Shown here in pieces: positions 23,895 through 32,525 of a DNA stretch of 64,000 nt. Location of the stretch: positions 1,984,001 through 2,048,000 of the forward strand of contig OZ245783.1 in assembly GCA_965227875.1 (NCBI GenBank), given 5' to 3'. The notes beneath the pieces were generated by a model that saw nothing but the letters and a program-made list of their open reading frames with translations, was not told the DNA's origin and did not search any database. Both the position numbers and the translations under genes were made by a program. Source of the DNA: G965227875 sp965227875. Lineage in GTDB: Bacteria > Pseudomonadota > Alphaproteobacteria > Rhizobiales > JAJFHC01. How positions within the stretch are numbered: position 1 is the stretch's first letter; each line of letters opens with the position of its first letter.

Positions 23895-26507
23895 ATGGAA
23901 CGTTACAACCCCCGTGAATGCGAATCCCGCTGGCAGGCGGTCTGGGAAGACCGTGAAACCTTCAGGACGCGTGAGGATCCGGACCGCCCCAAGTACTATG
24001 TGCTTGAGATGTTTCCCTATCCGTCCGGGCGGATCCACATGGGCCATGTGCGCAACTACACCATGGGCGATGTCGTGGCCCGCTACCGCCGGGCCAACGG
24101 CTACAACGTGCTCCATCCCATGGGCTGGGACGCCTTCGGCATGCCGGCGGAAAACGCCGCGATGGAGAACCGCATCCATCCCGCCAAGTGGACCTACGAG
24201 AACATCGCCACCATGCGGACCCAGCTCAAGTCCATGGGCCTGTCGCTCGACTGGAGCCGGGAATTCGCGACCTGCGATCCCGAGTATTATCGCCACCAGC
24301 AATCCATGTTCATCGACTTCATGGAGAAGGACCTCGCCTATCGGCGCAAGAGCAAGGTGAACTGGGACCCGGTGGACCAGACCGTTCTGGCCAACGAACA
24401 GGTCATCGACGGATGCGGCTGGCGTTCGGGCGCTCCGGTCGAGAAGCGCGAGCTGACCCAGTGGTTTTTCCGCATCACGAAATACGCCGATGAGCTGCTC
24501 GAAGCCATCGACACGCTCGACCGCTGGCCGGACAAGGTCCGTCTCATGCAGCGCAACTGGATCGGCCGGTCCGAAGGCGCGCAAATGGTCTTCGAACTGG
24601 AAAACCTGCCGGAGGGCGCCGGTTCAAACGAACTCGAGGTCTACACAACCCGCCCGGATACGCTCTACGGCGCCGGGTTCTGCGCGCTCGCGCCCGACCA
24701 CCCGCTCGCCAGGGCACTGGCGAAGGACAACTCGGACCTGCAGGCTTTCATCGACGAGTGCCAGAAAATGGGCACGAGCGAGGAAGCCATTGAAAAAGCC
24801 GAGAAAAAGGGTTTCGACACGGGCGTGACCGCACGCCATCCCTTCGAGGACCGCTCCCTGCCCGTCTACGTCGCCAACTTCGTGCTGATGGAGTACGGCA
24901 CCGGAGCCATCTTCGGCTGTGCCGCACACGACCAGCGCGACCTTGACTTCGCGCGCAAGTACGACCTCCTGGTCAAGCCGGTGGTCCTGCCGCCGGACGC
25001 CGATCCGGCCACGTTCGAGATCGGCGACGAGGCTTATGTGGGAGACGGCAGGATCTACAATTCGGGATTCCTTGACGGCATGGCGGTCGACGAGGCGATC
25101 AGCGCGGCCATCGCCAGGCTCGAGAGCCAGACGGTGAACGGCCATCCCCAGGGCCGCGGCACGGTGAATTTCCGCCTCCGCGACTGGGGCGTTTCCCGCC
25201 AGCGCTACTGGGGCTGTCCGATCCCCGTCATTCATTGTCCCGAGTGCGGTACGATCCCGGTGCGCAAGGAAGACCTTCCGGTGGCGCTTCCCGACGATGT
25301 TTCCTTCGATATCCCGGGCAATCCGCTCAACCGGCATCCGACCTGGCGTCACGTGACCTGCCACAAGTGCGGTGCGGACGCCGAACGGGAAACCGACACG
25401 TTCGACACATTCGTCGATTCGTCCTGGTATTTCGCGCGCTTCTGCTGTCCGCACGCGGAACGACCGACCGACCCGGAGGCCGTGGACTACTGGCTGCCGG
25501 TGGACCAGTATATCGGTGGCGTCGAACACGCGATCCTGCACCTGCTCTATTCGCGTTTCTTCACGCGCGCGATGCGCGCATGCGGCCACGCCGACCTCGA
25601 TGAACCCTTCGCCGGCCTGTTCACCCAGGGCATGGTCAACCACGAAACCTACCGTTCGGCGGACGGAAGCTGGGTCGCTCCCGCCAACGTCCAGCTATCC
25701 GGCGACGGCGACAGCCGCAGCGCGGTGCATGCCGAAACCGGCGAGAAGCTGAAGATCGGCAGCATCGAGAAGATGTCCAAGTCGAAACGCAACACGATCG
25801 ACCCGGACGACATTCTTGATCAGTACGGCGCGGACACCGCCCGCTGGTTCATGCTGTCGGACTCGCCCCCCGAGCGGGATGTGATCTGGACCGAAGCGGG
25901 CGTCGAAGGCGCCCATCGGTTCGTGCAACGGCTCTGGCGGCTCGTCGGAGAGGTCGCCGCGAGTCTGGACGGCGCCGGTTCGACCGCGCCGGCCGCGGCG
26001 GACGGTCCGGCGCTCGAGCTGCGTAAGGCCGCGCACAAGTGCCTTGCCGCCATCAACGCGGACATAGAACATCTTCGCTTCAACCGCGCCGTTGCTCACA
26101 TCTATGAGTTCACCAATGTCTTTTCCGCCGTGAAGGACAAGCTGGACGCGGCGCGTGCGGAGGACGCCGTCGTGCTGCGCGAGGCCGTGGAAATGCTGGT
26201 GCGCATGATTTCGCCGATGATGCCGCATCTGGCAGAGGAATGCTGGACGCGGCTCGGGCACGACGATCTGGTGTCCGACAGTTCCTGGCCGGTGGTTGAG
26301 GACGCCCTTCTCGTGGAGTCCACCGTCACGATTGCGGTTCAGGTCAACGGAAAGCGTCGCGACGAACTCACGATCGCGCGTGACGCCAGCAAGGAAGAGG
26401 TTGAAGCGGCCGCCCTGCAGTTGGATAATGTGGTCCGAGCGATTGACGGGCGCGATATCCGCAAGGTGATCGTCGTGCCGGAAAGGATTGTCAATGTGGT
26501 TGCCTGA
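23895..26507 (+). CDS. leuS: Leucyl-tRNA synthetase
   Basis: An 870-residue class Ia synthetase. HIGH motif appears as HMGH at residues 48-51 (PYPSGRIHMGHVRNY), the KMSKS motif at 626-630, and the CP1 editing domain between (TTRPDTLYGAGFCALAPDHP, with the conserved Thr-rich site). The C-terminal anticodon-binding domain ends with IRKVIVVPERIVNVV. It charges tRNA-Leu. The 3' end overlaps the lptE gene by 14 bases, starting the leuS-lptE-holA operon. Confidence 0.98.
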   Translation: MERYNPRECESRWQAVWEDRETFRTREDPDRPKYYVLEMFPYPSGRIHMGHVRNYTMGDVVARYRRANGYNVLHPMGWDAFGMPAENAAMENRIHPAKWTYENIATMRTQLKSMGLSLDWSREFATCDPEYYRHQQSMFIDFMEKDLAYRRKSKVNWDPVDQTVLANEQVIDGCGWRSGAPVEKRELTQWFFRITKYADELLEAIDTLDRWPDKVRLMQRNWIGRSEGAQMVFELENLPEGAGSNELEVYTTRPDTLYGAGFCALAPDHPLARALAKDNSDLQAFIDECQKMGTSEEAIEKAEKKGFDTGVTARHPFEDRSLPVYVANFVLMEYGTGAIFGCAAHDQRDLDFARKYDLLVKPVVLPPDADPATFEIGDEAYVGDGRIYNSGFLDGMAVDEAISAAIARLESQTVNGHPQGRGTVNFRLRDWGVSRQRYWGCPIPVIHCPECGTIPVRKEDLPVALPDDVSFDIPGNPLNRHPTWRHVTCHKCGADAERETDTFDTFVDSSWYFARFCCPHAERPTDPEAVDYWLPVDQYIGGVEHAILHLLYSRFFTRAMRACGHADLDEPFAGLFTQGMVNHETYRSADGSWVAPANVQLSGDGDSRSAVHAETGEKLKIGSIEKMSKSKRNTIDPDDILDQYGADTARWFMLSDSPPERDVIWTEAGVEGAHRFVQRLWRLVGEVAASLDGAGSTAPAAADGPALELRKAAHKCLAAINADIEHLRFNRAVAHIYEFTNVFSAVKDKLDAARAEDAVVLREAVEMLVRMISPMMPHLAEECWTRLGHDDLVSDSSWPVVEDALLVESTVTIAVQVNGKRRDELTIARDASKEEVEAAALQLDNVVRAIDGRDIRKVIVVPERIVNVVA

Positions 26508-27027
26508 GCGCGCCCGTCGGAATGTTGTCCGGGCATCACTGCTGCTGGTCATGGCCGGACCGGCCCTGGTTCTGGGGGGGTGTCAGTTCCGCCCCCTGTA
26601 CGGCACGGCCAGTCCGTCCGGGTCGGTGGCGACGGACCTGAGTACGATCAGGGTCGCGGAAACCGGCCATCGTGTGGCGCAACTCGTGCGCAACCGCCTG
26701 ATCTCCACCATGTCGCCGCCCGGCAGCCGCACCGAGTCCCGTTATCGTCTTGAATTGTCTACGGATTCCGATCAGCGCGACGTCTTCGTGCGCTCCAATA
26801 CGGATGTGACGCGGCAGAACTATACGCTTTCGGTCGAGTATCATCTCTACGAGATCGGGTCGAACCGGCTGGTATACCGCGGGTCGACCTTCTCGATCGT
26901 GTCCTATGACCGGGTCACGTCGCAGTTCGCCAATGTCCGTGCGCTCAAGGATGCGGAGCAACGGGCCTCCCGCCAGGTCGCTGACGACATTCGCACCGAT
27001 CTGGCCGCCCGGGTCGCCACGCTCTGA
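26494..27027 (+). CDS. lptE: LPS-assembly lipoprotein LptE
   Basis: A 177-residue lipoprotein: signal sequence with lipobox ending LVLGGC, Cys30 being the lipidated residue, followed by the FRPLYG stretch typical of LptE. LptE plugs the LptD barrel and helps insert LPS into the outer membrane. The ATG at 26494 lies inside the end of leuS; an upstream TTG at 26488 is also in frame. The gene is followed 29 bases later by holA, an order common across Proteobacteria. Confidence 0.88.
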   Translation: MWLPERARRNVVRASLLLVMAGPALVLGGCQFRPLYGTASPSGSVATDLSTIRVAETGHRVAQLVRNRLISTMSPPGSRTESRYRLELSTDSDQRDVFVRSNTDVTRQNYTLSVEYHLYEIGSNRLVYRGSTFSIVSYDRVTSQFANVRALKDAEQRASRQVADDIRTDLAARVATL

Positions 27028-27056
27028 ACGCCGGGTAAAACGACGGGACCTTCCCA

Positions 27057-28097
27057 GTGGTCGCCCTGAAGGGTTCAAAAATCACGGGTTTTCTGTCTTC
27101 ACCGGATCCGTCGATCCGGGGAGTGCTGGTCTACGGGCCGGATGCGGGACTCGTTTCGGAGCGGTCGCGGCATCTCGGTCGCAAGGTTGTGGACGACCTC
27201 GACGACCCCTTCAATGTTTCACGGCTTTCGGAAGCCGATGTTGCGGCGGATCCCGGGCGGATGGCAGACGAAATTGGCGCCCGCTCGCTCATGGGAGGTG
27301 AACGTCTGGTTTTCGTCGAAGGCGCCGGCACGTCAAGCGCGGCTGCGCTGGAACCTTTACTCGACGGCTTGAGCAAGGACGTTATGCTTGTAGTCACCGC
27401 GGGCGATCTCAAACCGTCGGCGCGACTCAGGAAGATTTTCGAGTCCGGGTCCGGGGTCGCGGCTTTGCCATGTTACGCGGACAATGCCAGGTCCATAGAC
27501 GCGCTGATCGGTGAGGAGATGCGGGCCGCCGGACTGGAAATTTCCGGTCCGGCCCGATCCTATCTCGCGTCGATTCTCGGCGCGGACCGCATGGTCAGTC
27601 TGTCCGAGATCCGCAAGCTGTGCCTCTATTGCGCGGACCGGGGAAAGATTGAACTCGAGGATATCGAGACCATCTGCGCGGACGCTTCGGCCTCGACCTT
27701 CGACGAAATCGTCGACGCGGCGTGTGAAGGACGCCCGGACGCTCTCGAAACAACCTATCGCCGCGCGATCGAGGCTGGCGTTTCGGAGACCGCGATCCTG
27801 ATCGTGTTCATGAGGCATTTAGTCCGTATACAGAACTTCGTGGGAATGACCGACCTTGGACGCTCGGTCGATCAGGCCATCAGGACGGCGCGCCCGCCCA
27901 TTCACTTCAGGCGGCAGGACACCGTCAAGAGGCAAATTCGTCTGTGGACGGACGATCTTGTGCGCAAGGCGATACGCCGCAGTGCGGAAACGGAAGCGGA
28001 GATGCGTCTTCAGGCCGACCTGTCGCCCATCGTCGTCTGGCGGACGCTGCTGGCGGTGGCACAACAGATTTCCAGGCGGCGTCTTCGTACCGCGTGA
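27057..28097 (+). CDS. holA: DNA polymerase III subunit delta
   Basis: A 346-residue clamp-loader delta subunit starting at GTG 27057. The N-terminal region (KITGFLSSPDPSIRGVLVYG, GPDAGLVSERS) and the helical C-terminal collar (FRRQDTVKRQI and the RLQADLSPIVVWRTLL end) follow the HolA pattern. It opens the beta sliding clamp during loading. Its stop lies 5 bases from the parB stop in convergent orientation. Confidence 0.92.
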   Translation: MVALKGSKITGFLSSPDPSIRGVLVYGPDAGLVSERSRHLGRKVVDDLDDPFNVSRLSEADVAADPGRMADEIGARSLMGGERLVFVEGAGTSSAAALEPLLDGLSKDVMLVVTAGDLKPSARLRKIFESGSGVAALPCYADNARSIDALIGEEMRAAGLEISGPARSYLASILGADRMVSLSEIRKLCLYCADRGKIELEDIETICADASASTFDEIVDAACEGRPDALETTYRRAIEAGVSETAILIVFMRHLVRIQNFVGMTDLGRSVDQAIRTARPPIHFRRQDTVKRQIRLWTDDLVRKAIRRSAETEAEMRLQADLSPIVVWRTLLAVAQQISRRRLRTA

Positions 28098-28102
28098 ATC
28101 AT

Positions 28103-28984
28103 TCACGAAAGATTGGATAGCCGGCGGCAGATGTCGTCGAGCTGTTCGAGGGTCGAGTATCTTATCCTGATCTCTCCGCCCTTGTCGCCCTTGTGTTCGA
28201 CCGTCACCGCGAGGCCGAGCGTGTCGGTCAGGCTTTTTTCCAGGGCGAGCGTATCCGCATCCTTTTCCTTCGAGGCCGACGCGCGTTTCTTGCCGTTCGG
28301 TTTCGCCGCCCCGGCGAGCCGTTCGGTCTCTCTCACGCTCAGACCTTCGCCGACGATACGTTCGGCGAGGGCTTCCGCGGATACCCCGTTGGCAAGCAGC
28401 GCCCGCGCGTGGCCGGCGGTCAGGCTTCCCTTGCGCAGGTGATCGATGACGGTGTCGGGCAGGTTCGTCAGCCGCATCGTGTTGGCGATGTGGCTGCGGC
28501 TCTTGCCGATGACCTTTGCGAGCTGTTCCTGGGTGTAGTCGTAATGGGAAATGAGTTCGCGGTAGCCTTCCGCCTCTTCGATCGGATTCAGATCCGATCT
28601 CTGCACGTTTTCCACGATGGCGATCTCGAGCGCTTCACCGTCATCGAGATCCTTGACGAGGACCGGCACTTCATGGAGCGAGGCACGTTGCGCCGCGCGC
28701 CAGCGACGTTCGCCGGCGACGATCTCGAACCGCCCCTCATGCACCGGACTCGGCCGGACCACGATCGGCTGCAATACGCCTTTCTCCCGCACCGAATTGG
28801 CAAGTTCGTCGATTTCGTCGCTGGAGAACGACTTGCGGGGATTCCTGTCGTTCGCCTCAATGAACTCGATCGGCACCTGCCTGTAGGTACGCGCGGTTTC
28901 GACGGCATTGTCTTCCGCGAGGTCGTCGCCGATCAGGGCGGCAAGGCCGCGGCCAAGCCGTTTTTTTGTCTGTTCCTTGGCCAT
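28103..28984 (-). CDS. parB: Chromosome-partitioning protein ParB
   Basis: A 293-residue ParB. The N-terminal ParB/Srx-like CTPase domain covers about residues 35-125, with GERRWRAAQ as the CTP/nuclease-like motif; the HTH that reads parS is at about 135-190 (QEQLAKVIGKSRSHIANTMRL); a C-terminal dimerisation domain follows. It starts MAKEQTKKRLGRGLAAL, the typical ParA-interaction segment. It loads at the two parS sites found at 32505 and 30460 and slides to form the partition complex. Transcribed after parA with a 58-bp gap. Confidence 0.97.
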   Translation of the reverse strand: MAKEQTKKRLGRGLAALIGDDLAEDNAVETARTYRQVPIEFIEANDRNPRKSFSSDEIDELANSVREKGVLQPIVVRPSPVHEGRFEIVAGERRWRAAQRASLHEVPVLVKDLDDGEALEIAIVENVQRSDLNPIEEAEGYRELISHYDYTQEQLAKVIGKSRSHIANTMRLTNLPDTVIDHLRKGSLTAGHARALLANGVSAEALAERIVGEGLSVRETERLAGAAKPNGKKRASASKEKDADTLALEKSLTDTLGLAVTVEHKGDKGGEIRIRYSTLEQLDDICRRLSNLS

Positions 28985-29042
28985 GTCGCCTGTTGCCTCA
29001 GCCGTAGATATGTTTCGGTTATGAATCGATATGCTATCTGCT

Positions 29043-29885
29043 TTACGCAGCTTTGAGTTTGCGTTCCCGACGGATTATTTCGGATGCGAGCCGAATATAG
29101 GCCTGGCTCCCACTGCACTTGCTGTCGTAGAGCAGGGCGGGCTTTCCGTAGGACGGTGCCTCCGAGATCCGGACGTTGCGGGGGATGACCGTCTGATAGA
29201 CCTTGTCCCCGAGATGTTCCCGGACGTCCTCCGCCACCTGGCCGGACAGGCTGTTGCGGCGGTCGAACATGGTGAGGATCACCCCGTGAATGGACAATGC
29301 CGGGTTCAGGGTCGACTTGACCCGCTCGACGGTGGCGAGAAGCTGGCTCAGCCCTTCCAGGGCGAAGAATTCGCACTGAAGCGGCACGAGGATCGAATCG
29401 GCCGCTGCCATGGCATTGATCGTCAGCAGGTTCAGGGAAGGCGGACAGTCGAGAAGGATGTAGCTGTAGCCGCCTTCGGCGCCGGGATTGTCGGCAAGCG
29501 TCCCTAGGGCGTCCCGCAGTCGGTAGTTCCGACGTTCGAATTCTGCCAGTTCGAGTTCCGCGCCGAGCAGGTCCATGGTGGAGGGCACGATATGCAGCCT
29601 CGGAACCTTGGTTTCTACGATCGCGTCCGAGATCGAACTTGAGCCGACGAGAACGTCATAGGTCGAGGCGCTGCGCTGGCTTCGGTCGATCCCGAGGCCC
29701 GTGCTCGCATTGCCCTGCGGATCGAGGTCGACGATCAGGACCCGTTCGCCTACTGCCGCCAGTGCGGTCGCGAGATTGATTGCGGTCGTGGTCTTGCCAA
29801 CCCCGCCCTTCTGATTGGCGAGAACCAGGACACGTGGTTTCGACGACACCGGTTCGATAGGGTCTGTTGCGCTTGGTTCAGACAC
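29043..29885 (-). CDS. parA: Chromosome-partitioning ATPase ParA (Soj)
   Basis: A 280-residue deviant-Walker ATPase: NQKGGVGKTTTAINLATAL near the N-terminus, DLDPQGNAS, and DCPPSLNLLTINAM. It drives segregation of origins together with ParB. The start is judged to be GTG at 29885, which has an AGAGG at proper spacing and overlaps the rsmG stop by 8 bases. ATG starts exist upstream (29918, and the frame opens to 29954) but would run deeper into rsmG and have poorer ribosome binding sites. Confidence 0.96.
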   Translation of the reverse strand: MSEPSATDPIEPVSSKPRVLVLANQKGGVGKTTTAINLATALAAVGERVLIVDLDPQGNASTGLGIDRSQRSASTYDVLVGSSSISDAIVETKVPRLHIVPSTMDLLGAELELAEFERRNYRLRDALGTLADNPGAEGGYSYILLDCPPSLNLLTINAMAAADSILVPLQCEFFALEGLSQLLATVERVKSTLNPALSIHGVILTMFDRRNSLSGQVAEDVREHLGDKVYQTVIPRNVRISEAPSYGKPALLYDSKCSGSQAYIRLASEIIRRERKLKAA

Positions 29886-30537
29886 GGGTGGCCTCTTCGA
29901 TGATGAGAATGCAGCCATCGGGGTAAATGAAACTCCGCTCCCGACGGGCCGCAATATTCCAATATTTAGCGGCTTCGGTCAATTCATCATCAACATCTTG
30001 TCCCTTGAAAAAAACACCCGGCGTTCCGTTTTCAAGGAAAGGGGAGGCGAGGTGCAGCAGTTTTCCCACCGGTGCGAGAGCCCTTGCGGTGACCGCCTGA
30101 GGTGTCGGGTCCAGGGATTCCGGTTCGAGGTTTTCGATCCTGCCGTCATGCACCCGGGCCGGCGCGCCGGTCTCCCGGATGGCGGTTCGCAGGAACGCGG
30201 TCTTCTTGCCGTTGCTTTCCGCGAGATGGACGAAGCCGCCGGTCACGTCACGTTTGAGGATTGCCAGGGGAATCCCGGGCAGGCCGGCGCCGCTCCCCAG
30301 ATCGAGCCAGACGTCGTAGGCGTCGAAAGGCGCGAATGCGAGCTGCGCTGCGTCCGCGATGTGCCGGGACCAGATCTGCTCGACGGTGGACGGACCGATG
30401 AGGTTGATCCGCTTCTGCCAGTGAATCAGGAGATCCACATAAATCTGCAGCCGGTCGAGCGTTTCACGTGAAACATCGAACGTGGCGGCGAACGTCTCGC
30501 TATCGACAATCGGACGGCTTGCCTGTTCTGTGGTCAC
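29878..30537 (-). CDS. rsmG: 16S rRNA (guanine-527-N7)-methyltransferase
   Basis: A 219-residue SAM-dependent methyltransferase. The SAM loop is WLDLGSGAGLPGIPLAIL; HWQKRINLIGPSTVEQIWSRHIADAAQL is the usual N-terminal signature, and VTARALAPVGKLL is also conserved. It methylates G527 of 16S rRNA. Its start overlaps the mnmG stop (ATGA), continuing the mnmG-rsmG-parA-parB operon. A near-perfect parS site lies within its 5' part at 30460-30475. Confidence 0.96.
   Translation of the reverse strand: MTTEQASRPIVDSETFAATFDVSRETLDRLQIYVDLLIHWQKRINLIGPSTVEQIWSRHIADAAQLAFAPFDAYDVWLDLGSGAGLPGIPLAILKRDVTGGFVHLAESNGKKTAFLRTAIRETGAPARVHDGRIENLEPESLDPTPQAVTARALAPVGKLLHLASPFLENGTPGVFFKGQDVDDELTEAAKYWNIAARRERSFIYPDGCILIIEEATRV
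30460..30475. promoter_or_regulatory. parS site (15/16 match) inside rsmG
   Basis: CGTTTCACGTGAAACA differs from the exact palindromic parS consensus only at the first base. It lies in the 5' coding part of rsmG, about 2 kb from the exact parS at 32505. Clusters of parS near the origin are normal for chromosomal ParABS systems. Confidence 0.85.
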
Positions 30538-32402
30538 GCGGATTTCCGGGTCTCAAGCCGGCGAATGGCGTGCAGGAGGACGGTGAGCGCCGCCGGCGTC
30601 ACGCCCTCGAGCCGCGACGCCTGTCCGAGCGTGAACGGCCGGGCGGCCGTAAGTTTCTGTTTCATCTCCGTCGACAGGCCGGCCAGGGATCCATAGTCCA
30701 GGTCCTCCGGAATACGCCTGTTCTCGTCCTTGCGGAACGCAGCAATGTCGGCACTCTGCCGCTCGAGATAGACCGCGTACTTGGCATCGATCTCGATCTG
30801 TTCCGCCGTAAGGTCGTCGATATCCCCCAGTTCGGGCCAGACTCGCGTGAGGTCCGAAAACCGGACATCGGGATAGGCAAGCAATTCGCCCGCGCTCCGG
30901 CGCACGCCATCGAGGTTCACCTTGAAACCTTTGGCAACGGCTTCGTTCGGCGTCAGGGACAGCCCGGCCATGCGACCGCGTGCGCTTTCCAGCCGGTCCA
31001 TCTTTTTGAGATGGCTCGCAAGACGCTCGTTTCCGACACACCCGATGCGATGGCCGAGTTCCGTCAGTCTCTGGTCCGCATTGTCCGCCCGCAGCAGCAA
31101 ACGGAATTCCGCCCGCGAGGTGAACATCCGGTAGGGTTCCGCAACCCCCTTGGTCACGAGATCATCGATCATGACACCGATATAGGCGGACGCACGGTCC
31201 AGGACGACTGGTTCTCCGCCAGACACGGCAAGGGCCGCATTCAGCCCCGCCATCAGGCCCTGGCCGGCCGCTTCCTCATAACCGGTCGTGCCGTTGATCT
31301 GACCGGCCAGATAGAGACCCGGAACCTTCTTCAGTTCCAGGGACGGAAGGAGTTCACGCGGGTCCACGTAGTCATATTCGATGGCGTAGCCGGGGCGAAT
31401 GATACCGACCTTTTCGAGACCGGGTATGGTTTCGAGAAAGGCACGCTGTATGTCTACGGGAAGCGATGTCGAGATCCCGTTGGGATAGACGGTATGGTCG
31501 TCCAGTCCTTCCGGTTCAAGAAAGATCTGATGGCTCGTACGATCCGCGAAACGCACCACCTTGTCTTCGATCGACGGACAATACCGAGGGCCAATTCCGT
31601 CTATTTGCCCGGAATATATCGGAGCCGAATCGAGGTTCTCGGAGATGACCTTATGCGTCTCTTCCGTCGTCTCGGTCAGGTAACAGCTGATTTGGGGAAC
31701 GTCGATCTTCTCATTGAGAAACGAGAACGGAACCGGAGGCACGTCTCCCTTCTGTTCCTCGAGCCTGTCCCAACCGATGGTCCGTCCGTCGAGCCGGGCG
31801 GGAGTGCCGGTCTTGAGCCGCCCCATCCTGAGTCCGAGTTCATAAAGACGATCCGCAAGCCGGACCGAGGGTTTTTCGCCGACGCGTCCCGCTGGCGTCC
31901 GGTCACGGCCGATGTGAATCTCTCCGCGGAGAAACGTCCCGGTCGTGAGAACCACGGCCCCACAGGTCACACGACGGCCGTCGTCGAGCACGACTCCCTC
32001 GGCCTTGCCATCGACACAAAGAATGTCGTCAACCGCACCCTCTAGGACGGACAGGCCATGTGTTCCATTCACTTCGTCCTGCATGGCGGCCCTGTAGAGA
32101 CTCCGGTCGGTCTGGGCCCGAGGACCACGTACTGCAGGGCCTTTACGCCTGTTCAGCATGCGAAACTGGATACCGGCCTTGTCCGTCACACGGCCCATGA
32201 CGCCATCGAGGGCATCTATTTCCCTCACGAGGTGTCCCTTGCCCAGCCCGCCAATGGCAGGGTTGCAGGACATCTCTCCAATCTTCTTTCGCTCGTGGGT
32301 CACGAGAATCGTGTGGGCACCCATACGGGCGGCGGCACACGCCGCTTCGCATCCGGCATGTCCACCTCCAATCACGACAACGTCACACGAAAGTTCGGTC
32401 AT
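30534..32402 (-). CDS. mnmG: tRNA uridine-5-carboxymethylaminomethyl modification enzyme MnmG
   Basis: A 622-residue FAD protein. The dinucleotide fold is DVVVIGGGHAGCEAA at the N-terminus; the next conserved stretches are MSCNPAIGGLGKGHLVREIDALDG, GPRYCPSIEDKVVRF and GQINGTTGYEEAAGQG. With MnmE it installs cmnm5U at tRNA wobble positions. The ATG at 32402 has AAGGAG upstream and matches the usual start; the longer frame to 32426 is not used. Head of the mnmG-rsmG-parA-parB operon. Confidence 0.97.
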   Translation of the reverse strand: MTELSCDVVVIGGGHAGCEAACAAARMGAHTILVTHERKKIGEMSCNPAIGGLGKGHLVREIDALDGVMGRVTDKAGIQFRMLNRRKGPAVRGPRAQTDRSLYRAAMQDEVNGTHGLSVLEGAVDDILCVDGKAEGVVLDDGRRVTCGAVVLTTGTFLRGEIHIGRDRTPAGRVGEKPSVRLADRLYELGLRMGRLKTGTPARLDGRTIGWDRLEEQKGDVPPVPFSFLNEKIDVPQISCYLTETTEETHKVISENLDSAPIYSGQIDGIGPRYCPSIEDKVVRFADRTSHQIFLEPEGLDDHTVYPNGISTSLPVDIQRAFLETIPGLEKVGIIRPGYAIEYDYVDPRELLPSLELKKVPGLYLAGQINGTTGYEEAAGQGLMAGLNAALAVSGGEPVVLDRASAYIGVMIDDLVTKGVAEPYRMFTSRAEFRLLLRADNADQRLTELGHRIGCVGNERLASHLKKMDRLESARGRMAGLSLTPNEAVAKGFKVNLDGVRRSAGELLAYPDVRFSDLTRVWPELGDIDDLTAEQIEIDAKYAVYLERQSADIAAFRKDENRRIPEDLDYGSLAGLSTEMKQKLTAARPFTLGQASRLEGVTPAALTVLLHAIRRLETRKSA

Positions 32403-32504
32403 AGATGCCGGCTCCTTGGAAATCATGCCGTTGGATACTCCCGGTTCGCCCCGAGGTCAAAGACCCATCTCAGCGAAGGTTATTACGGAATCGAATCGGC
32501 TATT

Positions 32505-32520
32505 GTTTCACGTGAAACAC
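32505..32520. promoter_or_regulatory. parS: parS centromere site, exact consensus
   Basis: TGTTTCACGTGAAACA is an exact 16-bp match to the conserved bacterial chromosomal parS palindrome, in the 123-bp gap between mnmE and mnmG. It is the expected loading site for the ParB encoded 3.5 kb away, and lies about 6.6 kb from the proposed oriC. Confidence 0.95.
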
Positions 32521-32525
32521 AGGAC

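Noticed and set aside
25340..25356. GTCACGTGAC palindrome, parS-like core
   Set aside because: It shares only the CACGTG centre with parS, lacks the GTTTC/GAAAC arms and is within leuS coding sequence.
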